Part shown: positions 53,901 through 56,048 of the stretch, in pieces | Numbering within the stretch: the stretch's first letter is position 1 | Layout of the letters: every line of letters starts with the position of its first letter | Origin: an uncultured Saprospiraceae bacterium | GTDB taxonomy: Bacteria; Bacteroidota; Bacteroidia; Chitinophagales; Saprospiraceae | Length of the DNA stretch: 56,048 nt | Reading direction: 5' to 3' | Assembly: GCA_938018185.1 (NCBI GenBank) | Contig: CALIIW010000062.1 | Coordinates: forward strand, 1-56,048 | Position numbers and translations under genes: made by a program | The notes under the pieces: model-generated | What the model was told of the DNA's origin: nothing | Databases searched by the model: none | What the model saw: only the letters and a program-made list of their open reading frames with translations

Positions 53901-56048
53901 TAATCTACCATACCAACAAATTGATGGAACTTGGTATTTGATAGTTAGAGATAATGATAACACGCCTAACAATGGTGTTATTGGTTTTGGTCAAGTCAAC
54001 ATCCTTGAATTAGAAATAGTTGTTGGTTTTCCAGAGCCTTACTCCGTTTATGACTGCTCCTTAGAAAGCATCGATTTGCTTGAGGAGATCATTGAAGAAA
54101 CTAATTGTGATCAAAGCAACTGGTATGGGTCAAGAATTAAAAGAACTTGGCAAGCCGTTGACTTGTTTGATAATGTTAGTTCCTGTGTACAATACGTTAA
54201 TTTAAGAGCGCCTTCATTTGATGAGCTAGTTAAGCCAGGTGATATTGATTTAGAATGTGTAGGCTTAAGTCCAGAAGATATTACACCTGATCTTAGTGGA
54301 GAAATTCAGTTTGATTGTTTTATTATTTCTGAAGAAGACCATGGTATATGTGATGTTTCATTTACCTACTCAGATCATGTCCTTCCTACTTGTGGGTCAG
54401 CTTATAAAATTATTAGAGATTGGACCATCATCAATTGGTGTTCAGGTACTACAAAGTATCATACACAAACCATAAAAGTAGAAGATACTAATGGCCCAGC
54501 AATTATTGCTGATAATATTACTGTAGAATCAAGTTCTAATTCTTGTGAAAGTTCAATTGTGTTTTCAAACGTTGCATCTGACCTCTGTTCAGGAGTCAAA
54601 CTTGTAACCGCAGAATTCTCAGGCAATGGAGGTTCTTATTCTGGAAATGGATCTTTGGTTTTAGAAGACATAACCAATGGAGGAACTCTTACTGGTTTAC
54701 CTCTAGGAATGGTGGAAATTAAATTGACAGCGCTCGATAGCTGCAACAATCAAACAATTGAATTTATAGAAGTTGAAGTGATTGATACCAAAGCACCAAC
54801 TGCAGTTTGCGACGATGACCTACATGTTTCTTTAAATAATGATGGACTTGCCTGGATATCAGCTATAGATTTAGATGAAGGTTCTACTGACAACTGCAGT
54901 GAAGTAACTTTGGAAATCAGAAGTTTAGGTTGTCTTGGAGATGATTGGGGGACAACGGCAGAAGTAGCTTGCTGTGATGCACCAACTGTTATTCTCGAAC
55001 TAAGAGTAACCGACGCTATTGGCAATACAAATATTTGTTGGGCAGAGATCCATGTGGAAGATCCAATTACACCAATTGTAGTTTGCAAACCAGACTTAAC
55101 ATTAGATTGCAATGATCCTGCATTCAACGATCCATTTACTGAACCAGAAGCTACAGATAATTGCGAAGTAGATTTGATTAATACAGTGGACGGAGGTTCT
55201 TTAGATAATTGCCACGCAGGTACATTGACTAGAACGTGGACTTACTCTGATGGCTCTGATAAATCAGATGATGTAAGTTGTACTCAAAGAGTAACATTCG
55301 AGCATATCTCAGACTTTACAGTACAGTTCCCACCAGACATTACAATTGATACTTGTCCAGATGATACTGGAGATACAGGAGCGCCGATCATCCTTGATGA
55401 TGACTGTGAGCTTGTAGCGATTGATTTTGAAGATCAAGAATTAAGTTTACAAAACAACGGCGTAGGCAACGAGCCTTCTTGTTTGAAGATCATCAGAAAA
55501 TGGACACTCATTAACTGGTGTGTGTATGATGATTCGCAAACACCAACAGATGGAGGTATTCCATTACCACTGCCAAACACATTCAGAGATGATGATGGAT
55601 ATTTCTACTACGTACAAACAATCAAGGTAATTGATGAAGATGCACCAACAGTAGATATGCCAACACCAGATCCTTGTGATTTCAGTTCCGCCTTTGGTGC
55701 AGACGGATGTGAAGGTTTTGTAGAGTTGATCGCAGTAGGAGAAGATGATTGTTCAACAGAATTAGCATACCACTATACAATTGATGCTTTCAGTGATGGA
55801 ACTGTAGATATTACAGGAGACGGAGAAGATGCTTCAGGAGTATATCCATACGGATGTCACACGATCACTTGGAACGTAGGAGACAACTGTGGAAATTGGA
55901 CAACAGGAGATTTCGAATTCTGTGTAGAGGATTGTAAGAATCCAACACCAGTATGTTTAAATGGAATTTCAGTTGAAGTAATGAACGATGGTGACGGATG
56001 TGTTCCAATTTGGGCAACAGACTTACTAGAGTATGCATTTGACAACTG
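50986..56048 (+). CDS. Giant secreted multidomain protein, 3' end beyond window
   Basis: An open frame runs from ATG 50986 to the window edge (at least 1687 codons) with no stop. After a signal peptide (about 1-38, ending YVDAQ) there is a lamin-tail-like domain (about 125-280; SEFHYDNAGGDVGEFIEISG...), then Cys-rich segments with LYDEGKDGWDGGSLLVS (about 410). A proprotein convertase P-domain follows (about 884-1010; SDLEDLQIELLAPDGTSVTL, DGTWYLIVRDND), then HYR/Ig-like modules from about 1130 with the recurring KIIRxWTxINWC and QTIKVxDxxxP motifs. No protease or other catalytic domain is seen in the part present. A T9SS C-terminal signal is expected downstream. The protein is very Cys- and Asp-rich. 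Opposite-strand frames in this region are shadows. Confidence 0.9.
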   Translation, partial: MELLGNRRFILLRNASILFFKSFLFIILIGINKYVDAQTCSISAITAVPICNVNAADYCIDVDFTEVSVGPSGMFNVQIGSNSFGPFNYSDPRPITICDPSLIGDEETGIKLIVSDFDNSPGATPYISEFHYDNAGGDVGEFIEISGITCTDLSLYQLELYNGSNGSLYGNSPIALDGIIPDEGNGCGAISFQISGLQNGAPDGFALVEVGTGTVINFWTYEGVITATAGSANGMTSTNVGVVETSATPIGSSIEWNGATWVVNSGTNTEGAYSGVNCCLGFGVFDEPSCCVPQPELLFFETITICAGQCYDGRFTFGGGSAANCASLTYNWYIDTLAAPVYSSNINSFDPFALGLIDNEVPGDYNFYVQTACSNLCFIGYTKVPFYVLDCEFTNDGCGTCTYILQLYDEGKDGWDGGSLLVSINEAWPAQEFKLAPQDCGYRSYPIVLNDGALIDITYVPGANDSENGYKLTSTDALVVREGFPLNLIGLEDIVPDVTTRYKAECPECCTDPEEEFVLRVTAGSFAADYSWELRNRFGQRLYFKNAGTYATIGQGNSIEETIFLDPCQTYNLTAFDAFNNGWTGGTWEIISTNPCRGMPFAYTATETRYLIASGPGAFNDEITSTFTLPCKPECPEEETVLADDLVNCENNTWIPSTITPKICYPNSCHGITDPITNIIFEFADGDTGFGPQEIPLPLMNVPVGKNILIYETTYSDGQIVRCTSVLNVISTENPTLTCNDLVHVTLLQDLDECETIVLPDHVLENTGVCEGQFEVIIEDQNGTEIGNTVNTSHAGQTLTYVVRQIGSNNNNICWGEIFIEDKDAPILECFEYTIPCHHPERMNEFWEHTEVFLADSTEMPANIAGGTAAIPSVTTIPIPSVGCAPLGEIIFDVNLKLAIEHSDLEDLQIELLAPDGTSVTLMNYGNCNAGFFNLDATFNSDAPTPVSSACVGLNPGLSGDLSPTQTLDVFNNLPYQQIDGTWYLIVRDNDNTPNNGVIGFGQVNILELEIVVGFPEPYSVYDCSLESIDLLEEIIEETNCDQSNWYGSRIKRTWQAVDLFDNVSSCVQYVNLRAPSFDELVKPGDIDLECVGLSPEDITPDLSGEIQFDCFIISEEDHGICDVSFTYSDHVLPTCGSAYKIIRDWTIINWCSGTTKYHTQTIKVEDTNGPAIIADNITVESSSNSCESSIVFSNVASDLCSGVKLVTAEFSGNGGSYSGNGSLVLEDITNGGTLTGLPLGMVEIKLTALDSCNNQTIEFIEVEVIDTKAPTAVCDDDLHVSLNNDGLAWISAIDLDEGSTDNCSEVTLEIRSLGCLGDDWGTTAEVACCDAPTVILELRVTDAIGNTNICWAEIHVEDPITPIVVCKPDLTLDCNDPAFNDPFTEPEATDNCEVDLINTVDGGSLDNCHAGTLTRTWTYSDGSDKSDDVSCTQRVTFEHISDFTVQFPPDITIDTCPDDTGDTGAPIILDDDCELVAIDFEDQELSLQNNGVGNEPSCLKIIRKWTLINWCVYDDSQTPTDGGIPLPLPNTFRDDDGYFYYVQTIKVIDEDAPTVDMPTPDPCDFSSAFGADGCEGFVELIAVGEDDCSTELAYHYTIDAFSDGTVDITGDGEDASGVYPYGCHTITWNVGDNCGNWTTGDFEFCVEDCKNPTPVCLNGISVEVMNDGDGCVPIWATDLLEYAFDN

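Noticed and set aside
53499-56045. Several minus-strand frames of 60-125 codons near the right edge
   Set aside because: The plus strand has one uninterrupted, domain-rich frame from 50986 to the edge; the minus frames arise from its codon composition.

Overview
The window looks like chromosomal DNA of an AT-rich Bacteroidota, most likely a marine member of the Saprospiria or a close relative. The evidence is a Na+-pumping NADH:quinone reductase operon, a type B ribosomal protein L31, signal peptides ending in Ala-Gln, type IX secretion (T9SS) C-terminal signals of both common kinds, PorP/SprF proteins, MopE-like and HYR-like repeats, and -7 promoter boxes of the form TAnnTTTG, five of them exactly TATCTTTG. 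The taxon is an inference; no rRNA is present. No tRNA, rRNA, CRISPR array, prophage or insertion sequence was seen.

Layout. 73-3529 (+): an MsbA-like ABC exporter, a small membrane protein and murB. 3675-10213 (+): the complete nqrABCDEF operon, whose NqrA carries an unusual N-terminal signal/anchor extension; it ends in a strong terminator. 10417-11616 (+): a class I/II aminotransferase. 11639-15655 (-): a small lipoprotein-like alpha/beta hydrolase and a secreted vanadium-haloperoxidase-like enzyme with MopE-like repeats and a T9SS tail. 15882-19774 (+): metG and lnt, overlapping. 19777-32204 (-): mostly housekeeping genes (a TPR-like membrane protein, a spermidine-synthase-like methyltransferase fold, a GlmU-like protein, rpmE type B, an acyl-CoA oxidase-like protein, a glucosaminidase, cmk, a helical protein of unknown function, a DUF2795 protein, a transglutaminase-like protein and queA). 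32413-33663 (+): a MacB/FtsX-type permease.

33875 to the right edge (+) is the most distinctive part: a surface and secretion locus. It encodes a 2944-residue T9SS type B cargo, a PorP/SprF protein, a PorE-like OmpA protein with TPR, propeller, CRD and OmpA regions, then after a terminator a second PorP/SprF protein and a second type B cargo (1067 residues). A third giant secreted protein starts at 50986 and runs off the window after at least 1687 codons. The natural reading is that each cargo has its own PorP/SprF partner and that the OmpA protein ties the outer-membrane assembly to peptidoglycan. The two cargos share one type of Ig-like module and the same order of C-terminal domains, although their N-terminal parts are unrelated.

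Most single genes belong to known families. The points most worth following are the cargo/PorP/OmpA layout, the strictly alternating A/B repeat array in the 2944-residue protein, the anchored NqrA, the direct-repeat cluster upstream of the third giant gene, and a terminator-bounded gene-free segment at 25231-25460 that could encode a small RNA.
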